DNA of 50,703 bases from Slackia sp. GTDB taxonomy: Bacteria; Actinomycetota; Coriobacteriia; Coriobacteriales; Eggerthellaceae. The stretch's first letter is position 1. The number at the start of each line of letters is the position of its first letter. The DNA lies in NCBI GenBank assembly GCA_029266945.1, contig JARIED010000015.1, forward strand, positions 1 through 50,703. Reading direction: 5' to 3'. The notes under the pieces were generated by a model. The model ran no database searches. It was not told the DNA's origin and worked only from the letters and a program-made list of their open reading frames with translations. The translations under genes were made by a program, and so were the position numbers. Positions 8,292-17,415 of this stretch are shown one piece after another.

Positions 8292-8663
8292 TTGCCTACT
8301 ATCAACCAGCTGGTCCGCAAGGGCCGCGCCAAGTCGGTCGACAAGAAGAAGACCCCGGCGCTCAAGGGTAACCCCCAGAAGCGTGGTGTGTGCACCCGCG
8401 TGTACACCACCACCCCGAAGAAGCCGAACTCCGCACTGCGTAAGGTCGCTCGTGTCCGTCTCGTTAACGGCATGGAAGTCACCGCGTACATCCCCGGTAT
8501 CGGCCACAACCTCCAGGAGCACTCCATGGTGCTCATCCGCGGCGGTCGTGTTAAGGACCTCCCCGGTGTCCGCTACAAGATCATCCGTGCGGCTCTCGAC
8601 TGCGCTGCAGTCAACAACCGCATGCAGGCTCGTAGCCGCTACGGCGCCAAGCGCCCCAAATAA
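8292..8663 (+). CDS. rpsL: 30S ribosomal protein S12
   Basis: 123 residues, full length for S12, the decoding-centre protein. The hallmark [19 protein letters not shown] and [12 protein letters not shown] segments are intact, including the lysines linked to streptomycin response. The start is TTG at 8292, giving (M)[10 protein letters not shown] as in other S12 proteins; GAAGAGGAG lies 6 bases upstream. A longer in-frame reading exists upstream but is not S12-like. First gene of the operon. Confidence 0.97.
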   Translation: MPTINQLVRKGRAKSVDKKKTPALKGNPQKRGVCTRVYTTTPKKPNSALRKVARVRLVNGMEVTAYIPGIGHNLQEHSMVLIRGGRVKDLPGVRYKIIRAALDCAAVNNRMQARSRYGAKRPK

Positions 8664-8751
8664 GTAGGATTAAGCCGCGCGGGTCGATAAGGAAATCGGC
8701 CTAATGGGCACGAAGCCCCGAAGCGCGCACAGAACATGAAGGAGCATTCAT

Positions 8752-9222
8752 ATGCCGCGTCGTGCAGCAGCAGTCCGTCGTGAAGTTCAGCCGGACGCCG
8801 TGTACAACAACCGTTTGGTCACGCAGCTGATCAACAAGGTCCTCCTCGATGGCAAGAAGTCCATCGCCGAGGGCATCGTCTATGGTGCGTTCGACATCGT
8901 CGCCGCCAAGACCGAGCAGGATCCCCTGTCCGTCTTCAAGAAGGCCATGGACAACGTCCGCCCCACGCTCGAGGTTAAGCCCAAGCGTGTCGGTGGCGCT
9001 ACCTACCAGGTCCCGATGGAAGTCAACCCCCGTCGTGCCACCACGCTCGCCATCCGTTGGATCGTGGACTTCTCCCGCAAGCGCAAGGAGCACACCATGG
9101 CTCAGCGTCTTGCCGCCGAAATCATGGATGCGGCCGAGAACACCGGTTCTTCGGTCAAGAAGCGTGAGGACCTCTACAAGATGGCCGAGTCCAACCGTGC
9201 GTTCTCGCACTATCGTTGGTAG
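8752..9222 (+). CDS. rpsG: 30S ribosomal protein S7
   Basis: 156 residues, typical length. It begins [12 protein letters not shown] and contains the [19 protein letters not shown] segment that is strongly conserved in S7; the C-terminus ends with the [10 protein letters not shown]-like sequence. GAAGGAG precedes the ATG. The 88-base gap after rpsL contains a GGGC/GCCC hairpin and is the position where S7 autoregulates the str operon in enterobacteria; whether it does so here is not shown. Confidence 0.97.
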   Translation: MPRRAAAVRREVQPDAVYNNRLVTQLINKVLLDGKKSIAEGIVYGAFDIVAAKTEQDPLSVFKKAMDNVRPTLEVKPKRVGGATYQVPMEVNPRRATTLAIRWIVDFSRKRKEHTMAQRLAAEIMDAAENTGSSVKKREDLYKMAESNRAFSHYRW

Positions 9223-9239
9223 GGAAGGGATTTACTACC

Positions 9240-11345
9240 ATGGCTAAATCCAACGATCTTCAGAATACGCGTAATATCGGTATTATGGCCCACATCGACG
9301 CGGGCAAGACCACCACGACCGAGCGTATTCTTTACTACACGGGCAAGACCCACAAGATCGGCGAGGTTCACGAAGGCGCCGCTACCATGGACTGGATGGT
9401 TCAGGAGCAGGAGCGCGGCGTGACCATTACCTCCGCAGCTACCACCTGCTTCTGGAAGAAGGACGGCACTGAGTACCGCTTCCAGATCATCGACACCCCG
9501 GGCCACGTGGACTTCACGGCCGAGGTCGAGCGCTCCCTGCGCGTTCTCGACGGTGCCGTGGCCGTGTTCGACGCCGTCGCCGGCGTTCAGCCCCAGTCCG
9601 AGACCGTGTGGCGTCAGGCTAGCCGCTACGGTGTTCCCCGTATCGCCTACATCAACAAGTACGACCGCGTCGGTGCCGACTTCTTCCATGCTATCGACAC
9701 CATGAAGGAGCGCCTGGGCGCCCCCGCGATCGCCGCTCAGATGCCGATGGGCGCAGAGGACAACTTCTGGGGCCTCATCGACCTGGTCGACATGACCGCT
9801 TGGGACTTCAAGGCTGACGAGAAGGGTATGACCTACCCCGAGCAGCTCCCCGAGATTCCCGCCGAGTTCGCCGAAGAGGCTGCTCTGCGCCACCAGGAAC
9901 TCCTCGACGCCGCCGCCGACTGCGACGACGACCTGATGGAGAAGGTCCTGATGGACGAGGAAGTCACCGTTGACGAGCTGAAGGCCGCCCTGCGCAAGGG
10001 CACCATCGCCTGCCAGCTGCATCCCGTGTTCGTGGGCTCTTCCTACAAGAACAAGGGCGTGCAGGAGCTTCTCGACGCCGTCGTCGACTACATGCCGGCT
10101 CCGACCGACGTTGCCGCCATCAAGGGCATCAACCCGGATACCGACGCCGAGGAAGAGCGTCCGAGCGATCCCAAGGCTCCGTTCTCCGCTCTCGCCTTCA
10201 AGATCATGACCGACCCGTTTGTCGGTAAGCTGACCTACCTGCGCGTTTACTCGGGCACCTTGGAGTCCGGCTCCTACGTGACCAACGCGTGCAAGGACAA
10301 GAAAGAGCGCATCGGCCGTTTGCTGCAGATGCACTCCAACCAGCGCGTCGACATCGACTCCTGCTCCGCGGGCGACATCGTTGCCGTCGTCGGCCTGAAG
10401 GACACCTCCACGGGCGACACCCTCTGCGACGAGAACGCTCCGGTCATCCTGGAGTCCATGGAGTTCGCCGACCCGGTTATCGACATCGCCGTCGAGCCCA
10501 AGACCAAGGCCGAGCAGGATAAGATGGGCCTCGCCCTTCAGAAGCTCGCCGAGGAGGACCCGACCTTCCGCGTGTCCACCAATCATGAGACCGGCCAGAC
10601 CATCATCGCCGGCATGGGCGAGCTGCACCTCGAGATCATCGTCGACCGCCTGCTTCGCGAATTCAAGGTCGAAGCTAACGTCGGCAAGCCGCAGGTTGCT
10701 TATCGCGAGCGTCCTGGCAAGGAAGTCATGAATGCCGAGGGCAAGTTCGTCCGCCAGTCCGGCGGTCGCGGCCAGTACGGCCATGCGGTCATCAACATGT
10801 ACCCGCAGGAGGCCGGCAAGGGCTACGAGTTCGAGAACAAGATCGTTGGCGGCGTGATTCCGAAGGAGTACATCCCCTCCATCGACAAGGGTATTCAGGA
10901 AGCCCTGAACTCCGGAGTTCTGGCCGGCTACCCGGTCGAGGACGTGCGCGTCGAGCTCGTCGATGGTTCCTACCACGACGTCGACTCCTCCGAGGCGGCA
11001 TTCAAGGTCGCCGGCTCCATGGCCATCAAGGAGGCTCTGCGCAAGTCCAACCCGGTCATTCTCGAGCCCGTCATGGCCGTCGAGGTCGAGACCCCCGAGG
11101 AGTACACCGGCTTCGTCATGGGCGACATCCCGTCCCGCCGCGGGCTCATCCAGGGCCAGGAGCAGCGTGGCAATGCCGTTTCCATCAGCGCGAAGGTTCC
11201 TCTGGGCAACATGTTCGGTTACGCGACCGACCTGCGTAGCGGTACGCAGGGTCGTGCGACCTACACCATGCAGTTCGACTCCTACGAGCCTGTGCCCAAG
11301 GGCGTTCAAGAGGAGATCATCAGCAAGGCCGGCGGCAACGCCTAA
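9240..11345 (+). CDS. fusA: Translation elongation factor G
   Basis: 701 residues. The GTPase domain has AHIDAGKTT, the switch DTPGHVDF and NKYD (a variant of NKMD/NKxD). Domains II-V follow, including GMGELHLEI and the domain [13 protein letters not shown] segment. It drives ribosomal translocation. The ATG at 9240 follows GGGAAGGGA. tuf does not follow; rpsJ does, 31 bases on. Confidence 0.97.
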   Translation: MAKSNDLQNTRNIGIMAHIDAGKTTTTERILYYTGKTHKIGEVHEGAATMDWMVQEQERGVTITSAATTCFWKKDGTEYRFQIIDTPGHVDFTAEVERSLRVLDGAVAVFDAVAGVQPQSETVWRQASRYGVPRIAYINKYDRVGADFFHAIDTMKERLGAPAIAAQMPMGAEDNFWGLIDLVDMTAWDFKADEKGMTYPEQLPEIPAEFAEEAALRHQELLDAAADCDDDLMEKVLMDEEVTVDELKAALRKGTIACQLHPVFVGSSYKNKGVQELLDAVVDYMPAPTDVAAIKGINPDTDAEEERPSDPKAPFSALAFKIMTDPFVGKLTYLRVYSGTLESGSYVTNACKDKKERIGRLLQMHSNQRVDIDSCSAGDIVAVVGLKDTSTGDTLCDENAPVILESMEFADPVIDIAVEPKTKAEQDKMGLALQKLAEEDPTFRVSTNHETGQTIIAGMGELHLEIIVDRLLREFKVEANVGKPQVAYRERPGKEVMNAEGKFVRQSGGRGQYGHAVINMYPQEAGKGYEFENKIVGGVIPKEYIPSIDKGIQEALNSGVLAGYPVEDVRVELVDGSYHDVDSSEAAFKVAGSMAIKEALRKSNPVILEPVMAVEVETPEEYTGFVMGDIPSRRGLIQGQEQRGNAVSISAKVPLGNMFGYATDLRSGTQGRATYTMQFDSYEPVPKGVQEEIISKAGGNA

Positions 11346-11376
11346 GCCGAGCCTTTAATTCATGGAGGAAATGAAA

Positions 11377-11685
11377 GTGGCTAATCAGAAGATTCGCATC
11401 CGCCTGAAGGGCTACGACCATGAGATCGTGGACCAGTCCACCAAGCTCATCGTCGACACCGCCCAGAAGACCGGTGCTAAGGTTTCCGGACCTATCCCCC
11501 TGCCCACCGAGCGCAACCTGTACTGCGTCGTGCGCGGACCCCACGTGAACAAGGATTCTCGCGAGCAGTTCGAGATGCGTACCCACAAGCGCCTGATCGA
11601 CATCCTGGAGCCGACCCCGAACACGGTTGATTCGCTCATGCGTCTCGACCTCCCCGCGGGCGTCGACATCGAGATCAAGCTGTAA
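11377..11685 (+). CDS. rpsJ: 30S ribosomal protein S10
   Basis: 102 residues, starting (M)[15 protein letters not shown] as expected for S10, and containing GPIPLPT and [10 protein letters not shown] place the start at GTG 11377 because GGAGG (11364-11368) is 8 bases upstream; the ATG at 11371 would be only 2 bases from it and the ATG at 11362 overlaps it. Confidence 0.95.
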   Translation: MANQKIRIRLKGYDHEIVDQSTKLIVDTAQKTGAKVSGPIPLPTERNLYCVVRGPHVNKDSREQFEMRTHKRLIDILEPTPNTVDSLMRLDLPAGVDIEIKL

Positions 11686-11697
11686 GGAGTGTGTAGC

Positions 11698-12333
11698 ATG
11701 ATTAACGCGATTTACGGCAAGAAAATCGGCATGACCCAGTTGTTCGACGAGAACGACCGCGTCGTCCCCGTTACTGTCATCGTTGCAGAGCCTAACAAGG
11801 TCTGCCAGGTGAAGACCGCCGCTACCGACGGCTACGAGGCTGTTCAGCTCGGCTTCGGCGCTGTCAAGCAGTACAAGAGCGGCGAGTACAAGATCAACAA
11901 GCCCATGGCGGGTCACTTCGCCAAGCAGGGCACCGAGCCGACTCGCTACCTGCGCGAGGTCCGCGTCGAGAACGCGGGCGAGTACAAGGTCGGCGACCTC
12001 CAGACCGTCGAGGCTTTCGCCGACGTGAAGAAGGTCGACGTCACCGGTACCTCCAAGGGTAAGGGCTTCCAGGGCGTTATCAAGCGCTACGGCTTCGGCG
12101 GCGGCCCGGGCGGCCACGGTGCGCACTTCCACCGCGCTCCCGGCTCCATCGGCCAGTGCGCTACGCCGTCCCGCGTCTTCAAGGGCGTCCGCCTTCCGGG
12201 TCACATGGGCTGCGATACCGTGACCGTCAAGAACCTCGAGGTCGTTCGCATCGACGCCGAGCAGAACCTGATTCTTGTCAAGGGCTCCGTGCCGGGCGGC
12301 AAGAACGGCATCGTCCGCGTTCGCATGGCTTAA
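11698..12333 (+). CDS. rplC: 50S ribosomal protein L3
   Basis: 211 residues. It starts [18 protein letters not shown] and has the family segment [20 protein letters not shown], the loop near the peptidyl transferase centre, then GHMG. AAGGAG precedes the ATG; two upstream residues (MCS) in the same frame overlap the ribosome-binding site and are not used. Confidence 0.97.
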   Translation: MINAIYGKKIGMTQLFDENDRVVPVTVIVAEPNKVCQVKTAATDGYEAVQLGFGAVKQYKSGEYKINKPMAGHFAKQGTEPTRYLREVRVENAGEYKVGDLQTVEAFADVKKVDVTGTSKGKGFQGVIKRYGFGGGPGGHGAHFHRAPGSIGQCATPSRVFKGVRLPGHMGCDTVTVKNLEVVRIDAEQNLILVKGSVPGGKNGIVRVRMA

Positions 12334-12362
12334 GACCTTACCCATAAGAGGAGATCACCATA

Positions 12363-12986
12363 ATGGCAAAGATTGAAATCAAAGATGCCAGCGGCAAGAA
12401 GGTCAAAGAGGCCGACTTGAACGCCGCTGTGTTCGGCATCGAGCCGAACGTGCATGTGATGCACACGGTCGTCCGTGCCTATCGCGCCGCCATGCGTCAG
12501 GGCACCCACGACACCAAGACCCGCGGCGAGGTTCGCGGCGGCGGCAAGAAGCCGTGGCGCCAGAAGGGCACCGGCCGCGCCCGTCAGGGTACGATTCGTG
12601 CTCCCCAGTGGGCCGGCGGCGGCACCGTTTTCGGTCCGCATCCCCGCAGCTACGAGTTCCGCGTCAACCGCAAGGAAGTCAAGCTCGCTATGCGTTCCGC
12701 TCTGTCCGCCAAGCTCGCTGACGAGCAGCTGATCGTGGTCGACGGCTTCAACTTCGAGAAGCCCTCCACCAAGGAAGCCGCCGCTGCGCTGAAGGCTCTG
12801 GGTTGCGACCGTCGCACCACCATCGTCGTGGACGACGAAGACGTCAACACCTACCTGTCTTTCCGCAACATCGAGCGCGTCAACATCATTCCCGTGTCCG
12901 CTGCCAACACCCTTGAGCTCGTGGACAACAAGGCCCTGGTGCTGACCGCTGCCGCTCTGGAACGCCTTGAGGAGGTGCTCGCATAA
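12363..12986 (+). CDS. rplD: 50S ribosomal protein L4
   Basis: 207 residues. The conserved extended loop is present (TKTRGEVRGGGKKPWRQKG then GTGRARQGTIRAPQW). GAGGAGAT precedes the ATG. In enterobacteria L4 autoregulates the S10 operon; no such leader can be claimed here because rpsJ lies downstream of fusA. Its stop overlaps the rplW start by one base. Confidence 0.97.
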   Translation: MAKIEIKDASGKKVKEADLNAAVFGIEPNVHVMHTVVRAYRAAMRQGTHDTKTRGEVRGGGKKPWRQKGTGRARQGTIRAPQWAGGGTVFGPHPRSYEFRVNRKEVKLAMRSALSAKLADEQLIVVDGFNFEKPSTKEAAAALKALGCDRRTTIVVDDEDVNTYLSFRNIERVNIIPVSAANTLELVDNKALVLTAAALERLEEVLA

Positions 12987-13267
12987 TGAAGGATCCCCGC
13001 GAGGTTATCATTCGCCCGGTTATCACCGAGCACAGCTACGACATGATGTCCAAGAACACCTACACTTTCGAGGTTGCCAAGGACGCTAACAAGGTCGAGA
13101 TTCGCCAGGCCATCGAGGCTATCTTCGACGTGAAGGTCGTTCGCGTGAACACCATGAACGTCAAGCCCAAGCCGAAGCGCGTTCGCTACCAGCAGGGTTA
13201 CACCCGCAGCTGGAAGAAGGCCATGGTCACCCTGGCCGAAGGCCAGACCATCGAGCTGTTCGGCTAA
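12986..13267 (+). CDS. rplW: 50S ribosomal protein L23
   Basis: 93 residues. It starts MKDPREVIIRPVITEHS and carries the TFEVAKDANKVEIRQAIEAI core, near the nascent peptide exit. The start codon shares one base with the rplD stop (TAATG), so translation is coupled. Unlike the usual order, rplB does not follow; a strong terminator lies 21 bases downstream. Confidence 0.97.
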   Translation: MKDPREVIIRPVITEHSYDMMSKNTYTFEVAKDANKVEIRQAIEAIFDVKVVRVNTMNVKPKPKRVRYQQGYTRSWKKAMVTLAEGQTIELFG

Positions 13268-13287
13268 GCCGCAATCGCTTGTTTTCG

Positions 13288-13316
13288 AAAGGCCCCCGAT
13301 TCGTCGGGGGCCTTTT
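13288..13316 (+). terminator. Terminator that ends the ribosomal operon after rplW
   Basis: Perfect 9-bp stem GGCCCCCGA (13291-13299) / TCGGGGGCC (13304-13312) with a TTCG loop, AAA before and TTTT after. This is a complete intrinsic terminator at a point where rplB is normally found. Confidence 0.93.
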
Positions 13317-13448
13317 CTATGCCGTTCGTTTGCGTTGAGACGCCGCTTGCCGTAAAAAAGAATCGCTCTTTTACAAATGTTTAACCGAGACGAAACGCGG
13401 CCGCATTTCACGGTAGACTAACCAAGTCTGCTGATAAGCCTATGCGGC

Positions 13449-13491
13449 TGGCATACATGCCGTTCGTCGTGAATGAGCGGCATGTATGCTA
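13449..13491. promoter_or_regulatory. Operator-like inverted repeat upstream of the sialic acid locus
   Basis: GCATACATGCCG (13451-13462) is mirrored perfectly by CGGCATGTATGC (13478-13489), 15 bases apart; two flanking pairs extend it. Each arm contains the near-palindrome GCATnnATGC, so it also reads as two similar 10-bp sites with centres 29 bp apart. A TACAAT -10 hexamer follows at 13511-13516, so the right arm lies next to the -35 region. There is no U-run, so a terminator is unlikely. The rest of 13317-13589 has no supported gene. Confidence 0.55.
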
Positions 13492-13589
13492 GGGATTCGG
13501 GGCATTTCGATACAATCCCGTCCGTAGCATGACGAGGGCCGGCCGCATGCCGGACCGGTTCCCCATCAATATTGTCGAAAGGGAGGACA

Positions 13590-15185
13590 ATGGAAAACAA
13601 GTTCGCTCTCGACCGTCGCACCTTCGTTGCGGGCGGCGCCGTTGCCGCTGCTACGGTCGGTCTGGGTCTGTATGGTTGCGGCGGCGGCGATGACACCTCT
13701 GCGACCACCGACGGCGCCGAAGGCGCTGCCGTCGAAGGCGGCGCTCTGACGGGTGCTTGCGCCTACACCAGCACCAACTGCAATCCTATCGGTAACAGCT
13801 CCGCTCTGATGATTGCCGCCACCTGGCATGTCTTCGAGGGTCTCTACGATCTGGATCTGCACACCTACAAGACCTACAACGCTCTGGCCGCCGACGAGCC
13901 CGTCAAGGTCTCCGATGTCGAGTACGAGGTCGCCCTGCGCGAAGGCGCCAAGTTCTCCGACGGCACCGACGTCACCGCTGCCGACGTCGTGAACGCCTTC
14001 GAGAAGAATATGGCCGACGCCACCTACGGCGCGTTCCTCGAGTTCATCGAGGCTGTCGCCGCTAAGGACGACACTACCGTCACCTTCACGCTGAAGTACC
14101 CCTTCGAGAGCCTGCTCAAGGGCCGTCTGAGCGTCGTCAAGGTGTTCCCGGCCTCCGCGACCGAGGAAGACCTCAAGACCATGCCGATCGGTTCCGGCCC
14201 CTGGAAGTACGTCGCCATCAACGGCGACGACGGCGGCACCATCGAATTCGCCCCGAACGAGAACTACAACGGCCCCATGAAGGCTACCGCCGACACCATG
14301 AGCTGGAACATCCTGCTCGACGACACCGCCCGCACCACGGCTTTGCAGGAGGCTTCCGTCCAGGTCATGGAGAACGTTCCCGATGCCAACGCCGACCAGC
14401 TCTCCGCTGCCGGCGCTACCGTCGAGTACGTCCCCGGCTTCAACCAGGCCTTCCTGATGTTCAACACCAAGAAGGCTCCGTTCAATGACAATCGCGTGCG
14501 TCAGGCGTTCTTCTACGCCATCGACACCGAGAAGCTCATCAGCAACCAGATGGCCGGTCATGCCGACCTGGTCGAGGGCTTCCTGCCGAAGACTCATGCC
14601 AACTTCCACAAGGCTTCCACGGTCTACACCTACGACCCCGAGAAGGCCAAGGCCCTGCTCGCCGAGGCCGGCGTCGAGAACCTCGAGTTCACGATGGTCA
14701 CCAACAACAACTGGGTCAAGGGCCTTGCTGCTCAGATCCAGAACGACCTCGAGGCCGTCGGCATCAAGATGACCAACGCCGAGCAGAAGATCAACTGGTC
14801 CGAGTTCGCCGCTCCCGAAGACGGCGGCACGCTCGAGTACGACGTCATGCTGACCCCGGGCGACCCGACCTGCTTCGGCAACGACCCCGACCTGCTCATG
14901 AGCTGGTGGTACGCCGACAACATCTGGACCCAGGGCCGTTCTTGCTGGAAGGGCACCGAGGAGTGGACCCAGCTGCAGGAGCTCATGCAGGAGGCCCGCG
15001 AGGCCACCGGCGACGAGCAGCAGGAGCTCTGGAACCAGTGCTTCGACATCCTGGCCGACCAGGTTCCGCTGTACCCGCTGTTCCACCGCCAGGTTGCCAC
15101 CGGCTACCAGGCCGCCCAGATCGAGGGCTTTAAGCCGATCGCCACGACCGGTCTCGTCTTCCTCGGCGCAAGCGCCAAGGCGTAA
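13590..15185 (+). CDS. ABC transporter substrate-binding lipoprotein, family 5 (SBP_bac_5)
   Basis: 531 residues. A Tat-like leader DRRTF (Arg9-Arg10), hydrophobic stretch and lipobox with Cys30 (LYGC) give a surface lipoprotein. The body shows the peptide/nickel-binding family 5 pattern: YEVALREGAKFSDGTDVTAADVV near residue 110, PIGSGPWKYV near 200, DNRVRQAFFYAIDTEKL near 303. Such proteins usually bind peptides, but this gene leads a cluster with NanA-, NanK- and NanE-type genes, so sialic acid or a sialylated ligand is the best guess. The ATG at 13590 follows GGGAGGA. A terminator with partial strength follows, so it may be made in excess over the permeases, which is common for binding proteins. 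Confidence 0.85.
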   Translation: MENKFALDRRTFVAGGAVAAATVGLGLYGCGGGDDTSATTDGAEGAAVEGGALTGACAYTSTNCNPIGNSSALMIAATWHVFEGLYDLDLHTYKTYNALAADEPVKVSDVEYEVALREGAKFSDGTDVTAADVVNAFEKNMADATYGAFLEFIEAVAAKDDTTVTFTLKYPFESLLKGRLSVVKVFPASATEEDLKTMPIGSGPWKYVAINGDDGGTIEFAPNENYNGPMKATADTMSWNILLDDTARTTALQEASVQVMENVPDANADQLSAAGATVEYVPGFNQAFLMFNTKKAPFNDNRVRQAFFYAIDTEKLISNQMAGHADLVEGFLPKTHANFHKASTVYTYDPEKAKALLAEAGVENLEFTMVTNNNWVKGLAAQIQNDLEAVGIKMTNAEQKINWSEFAAPEDGGTLEYDVMLTPGDPTCFGNDPDLLMSWWYADNIWTQGRSCWKGTEEWTQLQELMQEAREATGDEQQELWNQCFDILADQVPLYPLFHRQVATGYQAAQIEGFKPIATTGLVFLGASAKA

Positions 15186-15212
15186 GCTTTTCGACGGAAC
15201 CATTCGTCGTGC

Positions 15213-15243
15213 AAGGACCCATCCTTCGGGGTGGGTCCTTTTC
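15213..15243 (+). terminator. Intrinsic terminator after the binding-protein gene
   Basis: AAGGACCCATCC (15213-15224) pairs with GGGTGGGTCCTT (15229-15240) with one G-U and a TTCG loop, followed by TTCT. Confidence 0.88.
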
Positions 15244-15315
15244 TGTCTTTGGCGCCCCGCCGCGTTCCGACGGCGGGGGAGGGGCGCTTCGGCGCTTGCT
15301 TCCGCCGCATGCCGC

Positions 15316-15321
15316 TATAAT
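15316..15321 (+). promoter_or_regulatory. Candidate -10 element of the SGNH hydrolase gene
   Basis: A perfect TATAAT hexamer lies 41 bases before the ATG. The -35 region at 17 bp is poor, so the promoter may depend on an activator. Confidence 0.4.
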
Positions 15322-15362
15322 CCGTCTCGATACTATTCGGGCAAGAAGAAAGGAACCATGCC

Positions 15363-16271
15363 ATGTCCGACTCCGCACGCCGTCCGCTCGTGTCGATCCT
15401 CGGCGATTCGATATCGACCTTCCAGGGATGCAATCCCGAAGGCTTCGACGTTTTCTACGAAGGGGAGGCTTGCGTTCGAACGGGGGTCGAACATGCGAGC
15501 GATACGTGGTGGCGTCTCGCGATCGATGCTATCGGCGGCGACCTGCTCGTGAACGGGTCGTTTTCGGGAAGCATGGTCGAGGGCGCGGGCTTTCCCGCGG
15601 CATCGAGTGAGCGTCGCGTCGCGGCGTTGTCGCGCGACGGCATGGACCCCGATATCGTGATCGCGTTCATCGGAATCAACGACTACGGCTGGGGCGGTCC
15701 CGCCAATCAGGCCGCGGGCCGCGGGCGCGCGGTGCCTGACGACGCTGCCGCATGCGAAGAGCGTATGGCGCGGTTTGCGGCCGACAACGCCGCCGAGGCC
15801 TTCGGCGCCGCCTATGGGACCATGCTCTCCCGCATTCGCGCCGCGTATCCCGAAGCGCAGGTGTGGTGCTGCACGCTGTGCCCGGGCAGGCTCGCGGGCG
15901 TGCAGACGCCCACGTTCATCCGTCGTCTGCGCGGCGTGGACGTGAGCTCCTACGACGACGTCATCCGCCTGCAGGCGTCCGAGCACGGCTGCCGCGTGAT
16001 TGATTTCGCATCGTTCGGGCTCGACTACGAAGCCGCGGACGGAACGCATCCGACGAAGCGGGGCATGCGTCAGCTGGCGTCGATGGCCGTGCGCTCTATG
16101 GCGCGCCAGGGCGTCGCGGCGGATGCCGACAGGGCTTTCGAGCTCGATGCGGCGTTCGAAGGGGTCGACATGCATGCGCAGGATACGTGCGAGCGCGCCG
16201 ATTGCCTGGACTGCCCGTTCGCCCGCGCAACGGGCAATACGTGGTCGCTCGTCTGCGAAAAAGACCTCTGA
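15363..16271 (+). CDS. SGNH/GDSL-family hydrolase with C-terminal cysteine motif
   Basis: 302 residues. Block I is ILGDSIST with nucleophile Ser16, block III GIND around Asn105, block V DGTHPT with Asp225 and His228, so the catalytic residues of an esterase are all present. No signal peptide, so cytoplasmic. A C-terminal knuckle carries Cys276, Cys281, Cys284 and Cys298 (CERADCLDC, then VCEK), possibly a metal site. Between the binding protein and permeases of a sialic acid locus, a sialate O-acetylesterase role is plausible but not shown. RBS AAAGGA precedes the ATG at 15363; the ATG at 15358 is out of frame. Confidence 0.78.
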   Translation: MSDSARRPLVSILGDSISTFQGCNPEGFDVFYEGEACVRTGVEHASDTWWRLAIDAIGGDLLVNGSFSGSMVEGAGFPAASSERRVAALSRDGMDPDIVIAFIGINDYGWGGPANQAAGRGRAVPDDAAACEERMARFAADNAAEAFGAAYGTMLSRIRAAYPEAQVWCCTLCPGRLAGVQTPTFIRRLRGVDVSSYDDVIRLQASEHGCRVIDFASFGLDYEAADGTHPTKRGMRQLASMAVRSMARQGVAADADRAFELDAAFEGVDMHAQDTCERADCLDCPFARATGNTWSLVCEKDL

Positions 16272-16331
16272 CGAGGCTTGTGCGCGAAAGGACCCGCTTT
16301 CATGCTCAAAATAAGTCCTTTCGTCGATTTT

Positions 16332-16359
16332 TTGAACTTCGTGTAAATTCGTATAAAAT
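16332..16359 (+). promoter_or_regulatory. Candidate promoter of the permease operon
   Basis: TTGAAC (16332-16337), 16 bp, TAAAAT (16354-16359) in an AT-rich stretch, upstream of the OppB-type permease gene. The leader to GTG 16456 is about 90 bases. Confidence 0.55.
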
Positions 16360-16455
16360 AAGACGGTTGTTAATTTTCAAAGACGAGCAGGAGTGCGTTT
16401 TGGGCTCGTACGCCCGCTCGCCTTTGGCATGTCCGCTTAACGAAAGGGGGTCGAG

Positions 16456-17412
16456 GTGAGCAATTTGCTGCGTCTGATCGGACGGCGTCTTGTAGCGCTT
16501 CCCATCATGATCATCGGCGTTACCATCCTCGTATTCTTCCTCATGGCGCTTTCTCCCATCGACCAGGCCTATTCAGTCCTGGGCGAAAACGCCTCCGAGG
16601 CCCAAGTCCAGCAGTATCGCGAAGAGCACGGTCTGAACGACCCCGTGCTCGTGCAGTACGGCAACTTCATGGTCGGCCTCGTGCAGGGCGACCTGGGCAC
16701 GTACGGCGCGAACAATGCGTCGGTCGCCGACCGCATCGCCGAAGCGCTGCCCATCACGATGCAGCTCACGTTCATGGGCTTGATCATCGCGGTGTTTTTC
16801 GCCGTTATCCTGGGCGTGATCTCGGCTTTGTACCGCGATCGCTGGCCCGACCAGATCATCCGCGTGTTCTCCATCGCCTTTATCGCCACCCCTTCGTTCT
16901 GGCTGGCGGTTCTGTTGATCCTGCTGTTCTCCTCGATGCTGCACCTGCTGCCCGCATCGGGCCCGCTGCCGTCCTTCACGTCCGATCCGGGCGGATGGAT
17001 CGCGCGTATGGCCATGCCGGCCTTCGCGCTCGCCGTGCCCGTTATCGGCCAGCTGACGCGCGTCATCCGTACCTCCATGGTCGAAGAGCTCGATAAGGAC
17101 TACGTGCGCACCGCCCTGGGCGCAGGCATCCCCAAGGCCGTCGTCGTCGCGCGCAACGTCCTGCGCAACGCGCTCATCACGCCCGTTACGGTTCTCGGTC
17201 TGCGTATCGGCTACCTGATCGGCGGCGCGGTGGTCATCGAGGTCATCTTCAACCTTCCCGGCATGGGCATGGCCATCATCTCGGGCATCCAGTCCAACTA
17301 CACCATGCTCGTCCAGGGCGTGGTTCTGTGCGTGGCCTTCACGTTCATCATTATCAACATCATCGTGGATATGCTTTATATCCTGATCGATCCGCGAATC
17401 AGGACGGTGTAA
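16456..17412 (+). CDS. ABC transporter permease, OppB/DppB type
   Basis: 318 residues with about six transmembrane helices; TM1 is near residues 9-31. The cytoplasmic EAA loop is visible near residues 210-230 (DYVRTALGAGIPKAVVVARNVLRNALITP), which contacts the ATPase subunits. Starts at GTG 16456 after AAAGGGGGT. It forms the membrane pore with the permease half of the next gene, 3 bases downstream. The pairing of this permease with a fused permease-ATPase is typical of some actinobacterial family 5 importers. Confidence 0.9.
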   Translation: MSNLLRLIGRRLVALPIMIIGVTILVFFLMALSPIDQAYSVLGENASEAQVQQYREEHGLNDPVLVQYGNFMVGLVQGDLGTYGANNASVADRIAEALPITMQLTFMGLIIAVFFAVILGVISALYRDRWPDQIIRVFSIAFIATPSFWLAVLLILLFSSMLHLLPASGPLPSFTSDPGGWIARMAMPAFALAVPVIGQLTRVIRTSMVEELDKDYVRTALGAGIPKAVVVARNVLRNALITPVTVLGLRIGYLIGGAVVIEVIFNLPGMGMAIISGIQSNYTMLVQGVVLCVAFTFIIINIIVDMLYILIDPRIRTV

Positions 17413-17415
17413 CGC

